Notes under the pieces: model-generated
The model's input: the letters and a program-made list of their open reading frames with translations, nothing else
The model's database searches: none
What the model was told of the DNA's origin: nothing
Part shown: positions 25,170 through 35,209 of the stretch, in pieces
Numbering within the stretch: position 1 is the first letter of the stretch
Layout of the letters: each line of letters begins with the position of its first letter
Made by a program: the position numbers and the translations under genes
NCBI GenBank assembly: GCA_002360635.1
Contig: DEQW01000001.1
Location: forward strand, 870,036-934,035
Direction: 5' to 3'
Length of the DNA: 64,000 nt
Source: Flavobacteriaceae bacterium UBA3356
Lineage (GTDB): Bacteria; Bacteroidota; Bacteroidia; Flavobacteriales; Flavobacteriaceae

Positions 25170-28100
25170 ATGAAAAAACTTTTATTAGTATTAATTTTTT
25201 TAATGGGAGGAATTTTTACTTCTTGGTCACAAGGGGTAACAACATCCTCAATTAATGGAAAAGTGGTTGACGCTAACAACCAGATACTTCCAGGAGCTAA
25301 TATTGTTGCGGTGCATAATCCATCCGGAACAAAGTACGGTGCAATAACCGATTTTGATGGCTTTTTCCGAATCGTAAACATGCGAGTTGGAGGTCCTTAC
25401 ACAATTACAATATCATTTATAGGGTATGAAAATGTTGTAAAAAGTAACATTTATCTGCAGTTAGGAGACTCTGAAGAAATTGACGTTACCATGAATGAAT
25501 CTTCTAATGAGCTAGATGAAGTAGTTATTACAACACAACGTAACGGTGTTTTTGACGCAGGTAAAACTGGAACCGGAACAAACGTTTCTACTAGAGAGAT
25601 TAATACATTACCATCAGTAAGTAGAGGGTTAGGAGATTTTGTAAGAAAAACACCTCAAGCTCTTGTTAGTGAGTCAGGTTCAATCTCTTTAGCTGGTCAA
25701 AACAACCGTTACAACTCAATTTATCTTGATGGTACAGTTAACAACGATGTATTTGGTTTGGCTGCTTCAGGAACTAATGGTGGTCAAACAGGTGTAAACC
25801 CATTATCAATTGATGCGATTGAGTCATTTCAAGTTAACCTTTCGCCTTTTGATGTAAGACAATCTGGTTTTGCTGGTGGTGCTATCAACGCAATTACACG
25901 TTCTGGTACAAATAAAACAGAGGGTTCTGCATATTTTTTCTTCAGAAATCAAGATTTAGCTGGGAAAACTCCTGGAGCTATTGATACCGATGAGAGAGAA
26001 AAACTTTCAGACTTTACAGCAAAATTATACGGAGCAAGAATAGGTGGTGCTATTGTAAAAGATAAATTATTTTACTTTGTTAACTACGAGCGCCAAGAAG
26101 AAGAAACGCCACAGCCATTCAGCTTTGGGGAGTACACAGGAGATTCTTCACTTGAAGACTTAAACGCTTTACAGCAAGGTTTAATTAACACTTATGGATA
26201 TAATCCGGGTGGTTTCAGCAACAACACCTCTTCTTTAACTAGTGATAAATTAACAGTTAGATTAGACTGGAACATTGATGAGAGAAACTCTATTACTGCA
26301 AAGCACAACTATGTAAAAGCAGAACAAACTTCTCCAAGTTCAAGTAGCTTCCGTTCTATTAACTATTTTAATAGCGGTGTTTTCTTCCCTTCAACAACAA
26401 ACTCATCTACCATCGAGTGGAATACGAGTAATGGAGGAAACTTAGCAAACAATTTAATTGTTGGTTATACAACAGTAGTTGATGATAGAGGACCTTTAGG
26501 TGACCCTTTCCCATCGGTAGAGATTAGAGATGGTATTGGTTCTATCAATTTTGGTTCAGAGCCATTTTCAACTGCAAACTTATTGGAGCAAGACGTGTTT
26601 ACCGTAACCAACAACTTCTCTATATTTTCAGGAGCTCACAACATTACTATAGGTGGTAACTTTGAATATTTAGATGTGAAAAACGTATTCTTTGGTCAGA
26701 ACTTTGGAGATTATACATTTGATAGCCTTTCAGACTTCAACACTTATTTAGATGATATACCTGGAAATGAGGTTGCTTCAGAAGATTATTTTCACAGTTA
26801 CTCTTTATTAGGAGGTTCAGGAGATAACAGTCTTGGAGCTGCAGAATTTAACTATTCTCAATTAGGATTTTATGTTCAGGACGAAGTTGATGTGACTGAT
26901 GACCTTAAAGTTTCAATGGGGCTTCGTGTAGATGTGCCTTTCTTTGAAGATGGAACTGTAAATAATGATTTTAATAATAGAACCATTCCTCTTTTAGAGT
27001 CATTTGGAAAGGACCTACAGAATGCGGAAGTTGGCAAACCGATTAATAGTAGAGTCCATATTTCACCTAGATTAGGTTTTAATTGGGATGTTGCAGGTGA
27101 AAAACAAACTCAAGTAAGAGGTGGATTAGGTATCTTTACTTCTCGTATCCCATTAGTTTGGCCTGGAGCAACATACAACAATAATGGTGTAACAGGTGGT
27201 TTTGCTGCTAACTTTTTGTTGCCTGAAGATGTTTTGTTTAATCCAAACATAAACGACCAACCAGTTACCGCTGTACCTGGTACTGGAGCTTTGGGAGGAA
27301 ACGTAGACTTATTTGCTCCAGATTTTAAATTACCGCAAACTATGAAATACAATATCGCGGTAGATCAAAAATTACCATTTTGGGGTTTAATTGCTTCAGC
27401 AGATTTTTTATACAATGACGTAATTACAAATGTATTTTATGAAAACTTGAATATAAAACCAGCTGTAGGTAGGTTAAATGGAGCAGATGATAGACTTTAT
27501 TATAATGACAGTGACCCAATTGATGATACATATGGTAGAATTATTCTAGGATCAAATACTGGCTTAGGGTATTCTTATAATGCAACATTTTCCATAACTA
27601 AACCTTTTTCTAATGGGTTTTCCGGACAAGCTGCATATACATATGGTGATGGACAGTATGTTTTTGAAGGAACATCTTCACAAAACAGCTCACAATGGAG
27701 AAATTTAATTACCGTAAATGGTAAAAATGCAAACCCAAGAGCTACAAACTCTCAATTTGCTACAGGACATAGAGTTTCAGCAAATGCATTATATGAATAT
27801 GAATGGAATAAAAATTTCAAAACAACTATTGGAGTATTTTATAATGGTCAACAAGGATCGCCATACAGTTTTACATATAATGAAGGAAGAGATTTGTTAA
27901 ACGATGATTCAAGAGATAATGCATTGATATACGTGCCAGCTAATGCTTCAGAAATTAATCTAGTTCCAATTACTGATGATAATGATAATGTTTTGGTTAC
28001 ACCTGCTGAACAATGGGCAGCTTTAAACCAATTTATTGAAGGAAATGACTATTTAAAAGGCAGAAGAGGTCAATATGCAGAAGTTAACGGGGATAGAGGT

Positions 28101-28403
28101 CCTTGGAACCACATTATAGATTTAAAGTTTTTACAGGACTTTGCATTGAATATTGGAAACAATAGACATGCATTTCAAGCTTCTTTAGATATTTTCAACT
28201 TCACCAACTTATTGAATAAAGATTGGGGAACAAGAAAGTTTATTCCTAGCCAAGTAGGTTTACTTACAACAGAGTCTGCTGGGCCAGATCCTGAATTCAC
28301 TTTTGATCCAGCATTTTTAGATGGAATTGAAGAAGTAGATGATAGTGGTATTCAATCATCAAGATGGCAAATGCAAGTAGGTATTCGTTACTTGTTCAAT
28401 TAA
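25170..28403 (+). CDS. Oar-like TonB-dependent outer-membrane protein
   Basis: This 1077-residue protein has a signal peptide (about 1-21, ending SWSQG). A carboxypeptidase-regulatory-like domain (about 27-115; NGKVVDANNQILPGANI), a plug (about 120-240; YNSIYLDGTVNNDVFGL) and a very long barrel ending in VGIRYLFN follow. Size and the motif FAGGAINAITRSGTN match the Oar subgroup of TonB-dependent proteins, which are abundant on flavobacterial surfaces. The substrate is unknown; relatives transport oligopeptides or contribute to surface adhesion. It is transcribed alone, from a promoter box at 25130 to a terminator at 28423. Codon usage appears normal and the frame is intact. Confidence 0.9.
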   Translation: MKKLLLVLIFLMGGIFTSWSQGVTTSSINGKVVDANNQILPGANIVAVHNPSGTKYGAITDFDGFFRIVNMRVGGPYTITISFIGYENVVKSNIYLQLGDSEEIDVTMNESSNELDEVVITTQRNGVFDAGKTGTGTNVSTREINTLPSVSRGLGDFVRKTPQALVSESGSISLAGQNNRYNSIYLDGTVNNDVFGLAASGTNGGQTGVNPLSIDAIESFQVNLSPFDVRQSGFAGGAINAITRSGTNKTEGSAYFFFRNQDLAGKTPGAIDTDEREKLSDFTAKLYGARIGGAIVKDKLFYFVNYERQEEETPQPFSFGEYTGDSSLEDLNALQQGLINTYGYNPGGFSNNTSSLTSDKLTVRLDWNIDERNSITAKHNYVKAEQTSPSSSSFRSINYFNSGVFFPSTTNSSTIEWNTSNGGNLANNLIVGYTTVVDDRGPLGDPFPSVEIRDGIGSINFGSEPFSTANLLEQDVFTVTNNFSIFSGAHNITIGGNFEYLDVKNVFFGQNFGDYTFDSLSDFNTYLDDIPGNEVASEDYFHSYSLLGGSGDNSLGAAEFNYSQLGFYVQDEVDVTDDLKVSMGLRVDVPFFEDGTVNNDFNNRTIPLLESFGKDLQNAEVGKPINSRVHISPRLGFNWDVAGEKQTQVRGGLGIFTSRIPLVWPGATYNNNGVTGGFAANFLLPEDVLFNPNINDQPVTAVPGTGALGGNVDLFAPDFKLPQTMKYNIAVDQKLPFWGLIASADFLYNDVITNVFYENLNIKPAVGRLNGADDRLYYNDSDPIDDTYGRIILGSNTGLGYSYNATFSITKPFSNGFSGQAAYTYGDGQYVFEGTSSQNSSQWRNLITVNGKNANPRATNSQFATGHRVSANALYEYEWNKNFKTTIGVFYNGQQGSPYSFTYNEGRDLLNDDSRDNALIYVPANASEINLVPITDDNDNVLVTPAEQWAALNQFIEGNDYLKGRRGQYAEVNGDRGPWNHIIDLKFLQDFALNIGNNRHAFQASLDIFNFTNLLNKDWGTRKFIPSQVGLLTTESAGPDPEFTFDPAFLDGIEEVDDSGIQSSRWQMQVGIRYLFN

Positions 28404-28422
28404 TAAGCTTTTACTATATTTT

Positions 28423-28451
28423 AAAACCGCTTCAATAACTGAAGCGGTTTT
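28423..28451 (+). terminator. rho-independent terminator after the Oar-like gene
   Basis: A 12-bp perfect stem (AAAACCGCTTCA pairing with TGAAGCGGTTTT) with a 5-base loop runs into a T-tract. Confidence 0.93.
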
Positions 28452-28467
28452 TTTATGGAATAATCGC

Positions 28468-28475
28468 TACCTTTG
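28468..28475 (+). promoter_or_regulatory. -7 promoter box (TACCTTTG) for the small membrane protein
   Basis: Exact TAnnTTTG match, 19 bases before the ATG at 28495 and just after the preceding terminator. Confidence 0.5.
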
Positions 28476-28494
28476 AAACTCTAAAAATATAACT

Positions 28495-28935
28495 ATGTAC
28501 ACTACTATTCAATTTGTTCATTCCTATTGGGCTTACCTTGTTCTAGTTGTTGTTGTGTTGGCAACGCTAAATGCTTTAATAGGTTTTTTTTCCAATAAAG
28601 AATATTCGCCTAAAGACTTTAGAATTTCGTTATTTGGTTTAATTGTAACCCATATTCAACTGTTAATTGGACTAATACTTTACTTTATTTCTCCGTTAGG
28701 CTTACAATCAATTACAAACAACGGAATGGGCACAGTAATGAAAGACTCTATGTTGCGTTTAAATGCTGTAGAACACCCGCTTGTAATGATATTGATGGTG
28801 GTGTTTATTACGGTTGGATACTCAAAACATAAAAAGAAATTGGTGTCAAAACCGAAATTTAAAATGTTGGCCATATTTTACACGATTGCCCTTGTTTTAA
28901 TGCTAAGTAGAATTCCTTGGGGCCAATGGTTTTAA
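28495..28935 (+). CDS. four-helix membrane protein, possible cytochrome b-like
   Basis: The 146-residue protein has four predicted membrane helices (about 10-31, 43-65, 90-108, 118-140). Three histidines (9, 53 and 93 approximately) lie in or near helix ends, the layout of small b-type cytochromes. I recall homologues in many flavobacteria annotated as cytochrome b or hypothetical protein; heme binding is an inference from the histidines only. The protein ends RIPWGQWF. It has its own promoter-like box and converges on the endonuclease-like gene with a 45-base gap that shows no clean hairpin. Confidence 0.7.
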   Translation: MYTTIQFVHSYWAYLVLVVVVLATLNALIGFFSNKEYSPKDFRISLFGLIVTHIQLLIGLILYFISPLGLQSITNNGMGTVMKDSMLRLNAVEHPLVMILMVVFITVGYSKHKKKLVSKPKFKMLAIFYTIALVLMLSRIPWGQWF

Positions 28936-28980
28936 AAAAATAAAAGCACTTATTAGAGTTCTTTTTTTGTTGCTGAATAT

Positions 28981-30036
28981 TTATTCAGAAATTTCTTTTA
29001 CTAAAAAGATATAAACTGGAAAGTGGTCACTGTAGCCGCCTGTAAAACCACCGGTGAAACTTCGGTATGGATAACCTTTATAACGTCCTCTGGGATTTGC
29101 TAAATAACTTTTGTTGTAAATCCCTGCTTTATAAAATCGATAAGAAGAATAATCCCTTTCTAACAATTCTTTTGAAATAATAACTTGGTCAAACAAATTC
29201 CAACTGTCTCTCCAAGCTAATGTTCCAATGCCTTTATTGTACATTTCCTCCATAGGGTTATAGAGTTCTTTTAACTTAACATCTTCCCTATTTTCCTTAG
29301 CTTTTAAAACGTCCTTTACACTTGGACTGGTTGGGTCGTCGTTTAAATCCCCCATTGTAATGATCTTGGCATAAGGGTCTTCACTAAAGATTGAATCGAT
29401 AATGCGTTTGTTCAGTTTTGCTGCTTTTATTCGCTTTGGACGACTTCTGGCTTCGCCACCACTTCGTGATGGCCAATGATTGACAATTACGTGTATTTTT
29501 TCACCGTCAAGCATCCCGCTCACTACTAATTGGTCTCTGGTATATATACGCTTGGTCTTATCATTGTCTTGATATATCATAAGTGGATGTGCCTTGTAAT
29601 GAGTGGGGATAAAAAGTTTTTTTTGGTATAATAGGGCTACGTCAATTCCACGTCTATCGGGAGAATCAAAGTGAACAATTCCATAATCCTTTTGCAAAAG
29701 TGGTTCTTGGTTTACAAGATCTTCTAATACTTTCCTGTTTTCAATTTCAGAAACACCCACTAAAGCTGGAGTGGTCGCTGTCATCTCTTTCCCAATTTCA
29801 GAAATAACTTTCGCCATATTGAAAAGCTTTTTTTTATAAACTTCTTTTCGTAAGCTTTCTGTCATTTCCATAATGGGACTAGATTCGTCATAAATAGTAG
29901 CATCATCTTCGGTGTCGTATAGGTTTTCAAGATTGTAAAAAGCAATAGTGTTTATTTTATACTTTTTAGTCTGTTGGGAGAAACCAAGAGTGCTATAGAA
30001 AGTAAAAACAATAAAAAATATGTAGATTATCTTCAT
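28981..30036 (-). CDS. secreted endonuclease/exonuclease/phosphatase family protein
   Basis: This 351-residue protein has a Sec signal peptide (about 1-20, ending GFSQQ). It shows the EEP (DNase I-like) fold motifs: FYNLENLYD (metal site start), VGVSEIENR (catalytic Glu), DRRGIDVALLY, VNHWPSRSGGE and MGDLNDDPTS, ending with the SDHFPVYI catalytic Asp-His pair. Members hydrolyse phosphodiester or phosphate bonds in DNA, RNA or phospholipids. Export suggests action on extracellular or periplasmic substrates. It is divergently paired with a TonB-dependent receptor and a DUF5689 lipoprotein, an arrangement I associate with Bacteroidota, which suggests scavenging of nucleic acid or phosphorus. Substrate unproven. 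Confidence 0.9.
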   Translation of the reverse strand: MKIIYIFFIVFTFYSTLGFSQQTKKYKINTIAFYNLENLYDTEDDATIYDESSPIMEMTESLRKEVYKKKLFNMAKVISEIGKEMTATTPALVGVSEIENRKVLEDLVNQEPLLQKDYGIVHFDSPDRRGIDVALLYQKKLFIPTHYKAHPLMIYQDNDKTKRIYTRDQLVVSGMLDGEKIHVIVNHWPSRSGGEARSRPKRIKAAKLNKRIIDSIFSEDPYAKIITMGDLNDDPTSPSVKDVLKAKENREDVKLKELYNPMEEMYNKGIGTLAWRDSWNLFDQVIISKELLERDYSSYRFYKAGIYNKSYLANPRGRYKGYPYRSFTGGFTGGYSDHFPVYIFLVKEISE

Positions 30037-30162
30037 TGATAAATGTTAAAATTATAGGTAAATAACCATAAAAGTATTAAAAAGTTGATTATTCAATAAA
30101 AAAATGTAGTTTTACTTTTAATAATCCTCCCCCTTTTTTAGCGAAAACCAACCATTTATTAC

Positions 30163-33015
30163 ATGAAACAGTATTTATGCATACTGTGGATTGGGCTATT
30201 GAGTTCTTTTCAGCTTCAAGCCCAAGATGCAGTTTTAAAGGGTAGGATTGTAGATACGAACTCCAGCGAACCATTACCTGATGTTGAGGTGCGTATTCAA
30301 TCCAGTAATTTCAATACAGTAACTACTTCCGAAGGGATTTTTAATATTACAGGAAGTGATTTGCCGCAAGGAGAACAAGTGCTTTTGGTTAATAAAGTGG
30401 GTTATCATGGCCAACGCATTCCAATTATTATTCAAAATGGGGAAACTATCAATTTAGACCCTATATTATTAGAAATCGATCTTACCGAAATTGAAGCACA
30501 AATAGGGATTATTAGCCTTTCAGATAACGAACTGGATCAAGATGATGGTACTTCTTTTAATATTTCAGGTCTTTTGCAGGCATCAAGGGATGTGTTCTTA
30601 AATGCTGCCGCTTTTGATTTCAGCGCCACATTTTTCCGCCCAAGAGGGTTGGATAGTGAAAATGGGAAAGTGCTCATTAATGGTATTGAAATGAACAAAC
30701 AATATAGCGGTCGCCCACAATGGAGCAACTGGGGAGGTTTAAATGATGCGCAGCGTAACCGTGAGTTTTCAATGGGGCTAAACCCTAACGATTACACTTT
30801 TGGTGGTATTGCTGGAACAACCAACATTGTTATGAGGGCCTCACAATACAGAGAAGGGGGGCGTGTTTCATATGCTATGGCAAACCGTAGTTATAGTGGC
30901 CGTGTAATGGGATCTTATAATAGTGGGCTATTGAAGGATGGCTGGGCATATTCCGTGTTGCTTTCAAGACGCTTTGGTGATGAAGGTTACATAGACGGAA
31001 CTTTGTATGATGCCAATTCTATATTTTTTTCTGTAGAAAAACAATTAAACAAAGACCATAGCTTAAATTTTTCGGCTTTTTATACTCCAAACAGAAGAGG
31101 TAAATCTACCGCTATTACCCAAGAAATGAAAGATCTAAAAGATAGAAGGTACAACCCAAACTGGGGGTGTCAAGATGAGGAAATACGGAATAGTCGCGTT
31201 CGTGAAATTGAAGAACCGGTTATTATGTTGAACCACTACTGGGATATTTCAGATAAAACAGGACTTAATACCAATTTAGGTTACCAATTTGGAAAAATGG
31301 GAAATACCCGCATTGACAATGGCGGTACAAGACTAATAAACATAGATGGTGAAGAGGCTTATATTGGTGGTGCCCGCAACCCATTGGGCAACTATTACCA
31401 GCGCCTTCCCAGCTATTTTTTACAAGATGAAAACCCAACTCCTGTAGATTACCAAAATGCTTATTTAGCAGAACAAGAGTTTATAAATGACGGTCAATTG
31501 GACTGGGAATCGTTATATAGAGCCAATGCTATTGCAAGAGCAAGTGGGGGAAATTCAATTTATGCCATACAGGAGGACAGAACTGATGATACACAACTTA
31601 CTGCAAACACTATTTTAAATACCAGTTTTGCAGACAACATACTTTTTACCGGTAGTGTAAACTATCGTAATTTAAAAAGTGAAAACTTTGCTGAGTTAAA
31701 AGACCTTTTGGGAGGCACTGGTTATCTTGATGTTGATTTCTTTGCGGGTGAAGATGCACAAAACCAAGAGATAAGCCTTGGAGATGTTGCGCAAAGTGAC
31801 TTGCAAAACAGAAACCGCATTGTTAAAGAAGGTGATCGCTATAAGTATAATTATGAAATTAATGCCGATGTGCTTTCAGGTTTTGCTCAAGCTCAGTTTA
31901 AATACAATAAAGTAGATTTTTACACAGGCGCCGAAATGTCATCGACTAACTACCAACGTAACGGATTGTATGAAAACGGAAATTTCCCTGGAAACAGATC
32001 GTTAGACAAAAGTGAAAAAGTGAGTTTTACCAACTTTAAAGTAAAAGGAGGAGCAACCTATAAAGTAACAGGACGTCACTTGGTTGATTTTAATGCCGGT
32101 TACTTGACTAAAGCCCCGAGTATTCGTAACACTTTTAGTAACTCACGCCAAAACAACGATGTGGTCATTGGCCTGGAAGATGAAAAAATAACAAGTGTTG
32201 ACCTTAGCTATATATTTCGTTCACCTATCGTTAAAGCAAGGTTGACAGGTTTTTATGCAAACATTAAAGATGCAACAGACATTGGTTTTTACTTTACTGA
32301 AAACCTAACGGGTCTTGGTTTTGAAGAAGGTGCTTTTGTACAGGAAGTGGTTACCGGTATTGAAAAAAGACATATGGGAGCCGAATTGGGTATAGAAGCA
32401 CAAGTAACACCGACAATTAAATTAAAGGCTGCAGCTTCTGTTGGGCAATACATTTATAACAACAATCCAAATTTATATTTAACAAGTGATGATTTTGAAG
32501 GCCCATTGACCTTTGGTGATGGTACAACCAATTTAAAAAACTATCACATTGCAGGAGGACCTGAAAGAGCTTACCAATTAGGATTTGAATATCGTGATCC
32601 CGATTTCTGGTGGGTGGGTGCAACAACCAATTATTTTAGCAATGCATATATTGACGTAAATAATTTAGCAAGATCGGCTAATTTCAGTACAGATTTTGAC
32701 GGGCAGCCTTATTCAGATTACGATCCAGAAGTGGCTAAAGAATTACTTCAGCAAGAAGAATTTGGCGACTACTTTTTGGTCAACGCAGTAGGAGGAAAAT
32801 CTTGGAAAGTGAAAGATTACTATGTAGGCTTCTTTGCAGTGATTAATAATATTTTAGATCAAGAATATAAAACAGGTGGTTTTGAACAAGGAAGAAAAAC
32901 TACCTATCCAGACCTACAGGAAGATCAATCCAGAGCAAACGGAGCTATTTTTGGCCCTCGCTATTTCTTTGGGTATGGGACCACTTATTACTTAAATTTT
33001 TACGTACGATTTTAA
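30163..33015 (+). CDS. TonB-dependent receptor paired with the DUF5689 lipoprotein
   Basis: This 950-residue receptor has a signal peptide (about 1-20, LQAQ), a carboxypeptidase-regulatory-like domain (about 23-110), a plug and a large barrel ending in YYLNFYVRF. The plug is unusual: the region around FFRPRGLDSENGKVLINGIE lacks a canonical TonB box that I can see. It is followed 33 bases later by the DUF5689 lipoprotein gene, which would be its surface partner much as SusD serves SusC, although this receptor is not SusC-like. It diverges from the exported EEP-family gene. No close carbohydrate-utilisation genes are present, which argues against a polysaccharide locus. Confidence 0.87.
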   Translation: MKQYLCILWIGLLSSFQLQAQDAVLKGRIVDTNSSEPLPDVEVRIQSSNFNTVTTSEGIFNITGSDLPQGEQVLLVNKVGYHGQRIPIIIQNGETINLDPILLEIDLTEIEAQIGIISLSDNELDQDDGTSFNISGLLQASRDVFLNAAAFDFSATFFRPRGLDSENGKVLINGIEMNKQYSGRPQWSNWGGLNDAQRNREFSMGLNPNDYTFGGIAGTTNIVMRASQYREGGRVSYAMANRSYSGRVMGSYNSGLLKDGWAYSVLLSRRFGDEGYIDGTLYDANSIFFSVEKQLNKDHSLNFSAFYTPNRRGKSTAITQEMKDLKDRRYNPNWGCQDEEIRNSRVREIEEPVIMLNHYWDISDKTGLNTNLGYQFGKMGNTRIDNGGTRLINIDGEEAYIGGARNPLGNYYQRLPSYFLQDENPTPVDYQNAYLAEQEFINDGQLDWESLYRANAIARASGGNSIYAIQEDRTDDTQLTANTILNTSFADNILFTGSVNYRNLKSENFAELKDLLGGTGYLDVDFFAGEDAQNQEISLGDVAQSDLQNRNRIVKEGDRYKYNYEINADVLSGFAQAQFKYNKVDFYTGAEMSSTNYQRNGLYENGNFPGNRSLDKSEKVSFTNFKVKGGATYKVTGRHLVDFNAGYLTKAPSIRNTFSNSRQNNDVVIGLEDEKITSVDLSYIFRSPIVKARLTGFYANIKDATDIGFYFTENLTGLGFEEGAFVQEVVTGIEKRHMGAELGIEAQVTPTIKLKAAASVGQYIYNNNPNLYLTSDDFEGPLTFGDGTTNLKNYHIAGGPERAYQLGFEYRDPDFWWVGATTNYFSNAYIDVNNLARSANFSTDFDGQPYSDYDPEVAKELLQQEEFGDYFLVNAVGGKSWKVKDYYVGFFAVINNILDQEYKTGGFEQGRKTTYPDLQEDQSRANGAIFGPRYFFGYGTTYYLNFYVRF

Positions 33016-33048
33016 ATAAAACGGAATAAAATAAATACACACATAAAG

Positions 33049-35025
33049 ATGAAAACTTTTAATTTTTACAAACTGATAACCCTGTTCCTACTAGCAGTAG
33101 TGGCTACATCTTGTGTTCAGGATGATGAATTTGATTTGCCAGATAGTGACACAGCAGTTGTTGACCTTGAAGGCGATGTTACTATTGACCAGCTTAGAAA
33201 CTTATATTTACAAGAATTGAACACAAACGAAAATGAGTTTTTAACCTTTTCTGAAACCGATTCGTACGTTACGGGTTATGTTATTTCAAGCGATGAAGGA
33301 GGAAACTTTTTTGAAGAGTTAATTCTACAGGACAGTCCTGCAAACCCTAAAGCCGGGGTAAAAGTCTTGGTAGACGTAAACCCATTGTTTACAGTATATG
33401 AGTTTGGCCGTAAGGTACATGTTAAATTGGATGGTCTTACTGTAGGGTTAGACAGTGGTGTGTTAACTTTAGGGATTAGAGATGGAAATGCCATTGAAAG
33501 CATTGCCGAATCTCAATTTGATGAATTCCTAATAAGGGATGAAGAATTAGCTGAAATTGTTCCGTTACCAATTAGCATAACAGAGTTTGACGATTCAAAA
33601 ACCAATCTATATATTCAATTGGAAAATGTTCAGTTTAACAGTAGCGAAGTGTTGGGCGACAACAGAAAAACATTTGCCGGTGAACCTGAAGACAGCTTTG
33701 ATGGGGAACGTATTTTAGAAAGTTGCACCACGGGAATTAAAACTGTGTTCAGTACCAGTACATTTGCAGATTTTAAATCATTGCTTTTACCGCAAGGAAA
33801 AGGTTCTATGGCTGCTATATTGAGCAAAAGTTTTAACGCAAGTACGTTTATTGTTACAGTAAACGATCCCTCTACTATAAACTTAGATGGAGATGACCGT
33901 TGCGATGCTTGTGGTTTAGCAACCGAAACAGGTGAAACAGAATTGTTCAGGGATTTCTTTGAAACCCAAACCGAAGGTACGCCGATTAGCGGAAATGGCT
34001 GGACCAATTATGCTGAAGCAGGGACCCAATTGTGGGAAGCTTATTTTGATGATGGCAGCAATGCATCATTAGGAATTTCGGCAAGGTTTAGTGCCCGTAA
34101 CACAGGTGACAACTCTTCAATTGGTTGGTTGGTCACTCCAGAAATTGATTTTAATGCTCAAAATCAAGAAACGTTAAACTTTAAAACATCAAACAGTTTT
34201 TCTGATGGAAGCTATATGGTAGTCTTATATTCCACCAATTGGGATGGTAGTCCAAGCACTATTCCTACAGCAAATTGGTTACCTATCCCCGAAGCTAAAA
34301 TTGTTGCAGATAGTGACTTTTTTGGCGATTGGATAGAGTCTGGCAATATAGATCTATCTTGTATAGAAGGTAGCGGTCACATTGCATTTAAATATGTTGG
34401 TAAAGACGAAGAAGATTTCGATGGAACTTACGAGCTTGACGAGGTTATTATTAATTCTGAAACTACAGACGGGGATGGTGATTCTGGCCCATTGGATTGT
34501 ACCACAACGAGTGGTGGTGGATCGCCATTTGTTGCCATAAATTTTGAAGAATTTAATACTATTGAAGATTATGTAGATGCAGGATGGACCAATGTAAATG
34601 TTGCGGGTGGCAGTACTATTTGGGAAATAGGCAACTTCGATGATAGTAACTACGTACAAATATCAGGTTTCGATACAGGTGAAAATAATATTGAATCATG
34701 GCTGGTAACCCCTGAAATTAATATGGATACCACAGCGGGCGAAGAATTGAGTTTCGACGTGCAAGCCAGTTTTGACAATGCGACAATTTTAAGTGTTTTA
34801 GTTTCAACAAACTTTACAGGTGATGTTACCACTGCAGATTGGCGAACTATAGATGCCAACATCCCAACGGGCCCAAGTGACGGCTTTGGAGATTTTCAAC
34901 CTGTTGGCCCGATAAATGTTTCTTGTTTAGAAGGCTCTGTACATTTCGCATTTTTATATGAAGGTTCAGATCCAGATGCAACAACCCGGTATCACGTCGA
35001 TAATATAGATATAACAGGAAATTAA
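33049..35025 (+). CDS. DUF5689 / choice-of-anchor J surface lipoprotein
   Basis: This 658-residue protein has a lipoprotein signal with cysteine near residue 22 (ATSCVQDDE); the acidic residues after the Cys match a Bacteroidota surface-export signal. Residues about 45-285 match DUF5689 (an OB-like domain found next to nucleic-acid or EEP-related genes). Two choice-of-anchor J / cleaved-adhesin-like modules follow: one at about 305-480 (FETQTEGTPISGNGWTNYAE) and a second at about 505-658 (NFEEFNTIEDYVDAGWTNV). Each contains WLVTPEI. A cysteine pair (about residues 285 and 288: CDAC) lies between. It probably binds a ligand at the cell surface for the upstream receptor. Confidence 0.85.
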   Translation: MKTFNFYKLITLFLLAVVATSCVQDDEFDLPDSDTAVVDLEGDVTIDQLRNLYLQELNTNENEFLTFSETDSYVTGYVISSDEGGNFFEELILQDSPANPKAGVKVLVDVNPLFTVYEFGRKVHVKLDGLTVGLDSGVLTLGIRDGNAIESIAESQFDEFLIRDEELAEIVPLPISITEFDDSKTNLYIQLENVQFNSSEVLGDNRKTFAGEPEDSFDGERILESCTTGIKTVFSTSTFADFKSLLLPQGKGSMAAILSKSFNASTFIVTVNDPSTINLDGDDRCDACGLATETGETELFRDFFETQTEGTPISGNGWTNYAEAGTQLWEAYFDDGSNASLGISARFSARNTGDNSSIGWLVTPEIDFNAQNQETLNFKTSNSFSDGSYMVVLYSTNWDGSPSTIPTANWLPIPEAKIVADSDFFGDWIESGNIDLSCIEGSGHIAFKYVGKDEEDFDGTYELDEVIINSETTDGDGDSGPLDCTTTSGGGSPFVAINFEEFNTIEDYVDAGWTNVNVAGGSTIWEIGNFDDSNYVQISGFDTGENNIESWLVTPEINMDTTAGEELSFDVQASFDNATILSVLVSTNFTGDVTTADWRTIDANIPTGPSDGFGDFQPVGPINVSCLEGSVHFAFLYEGSDPDATTRYHVDNIDITGN

Positions 35026-35185
35026 TCTTCAGCTTCCTTTTACCCTTAAAAGGGGCCTTGAGCAGAAATTTTTTTAATGGCTGAATAAGAAAAAGGCAAT
35101 AAGCTGCTTTTCACAGCCTTTACCATTGATTGTATACGTTCGTTAAATGCGTGTAAATTACAAAATTCTGAAGCAAAAGCTTTTG

Positions 35186-35193
35186 TATCTTTG
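35186..35193 (+). promoter_or_regulatory. -7 promoter box (TATCTTTG) for hflX
   Basis: Exact TAnnTTTG match ending 16 bases before the ATG at 35210, implying a leader of about ten bases. The 160 bases before it show no terminator. Confidence 0.55.
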
Positions 35194-35209
35194 TATTAGA
35201 ATTTAAAAT

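Noticed and set aside
35093..35125. Possible hairpin (AAAGGC ... GCCTTT) upstream of hflX
   Set aside because: The arms are short and far apart with no T-run, so it does not support a terminator or riboswitch.
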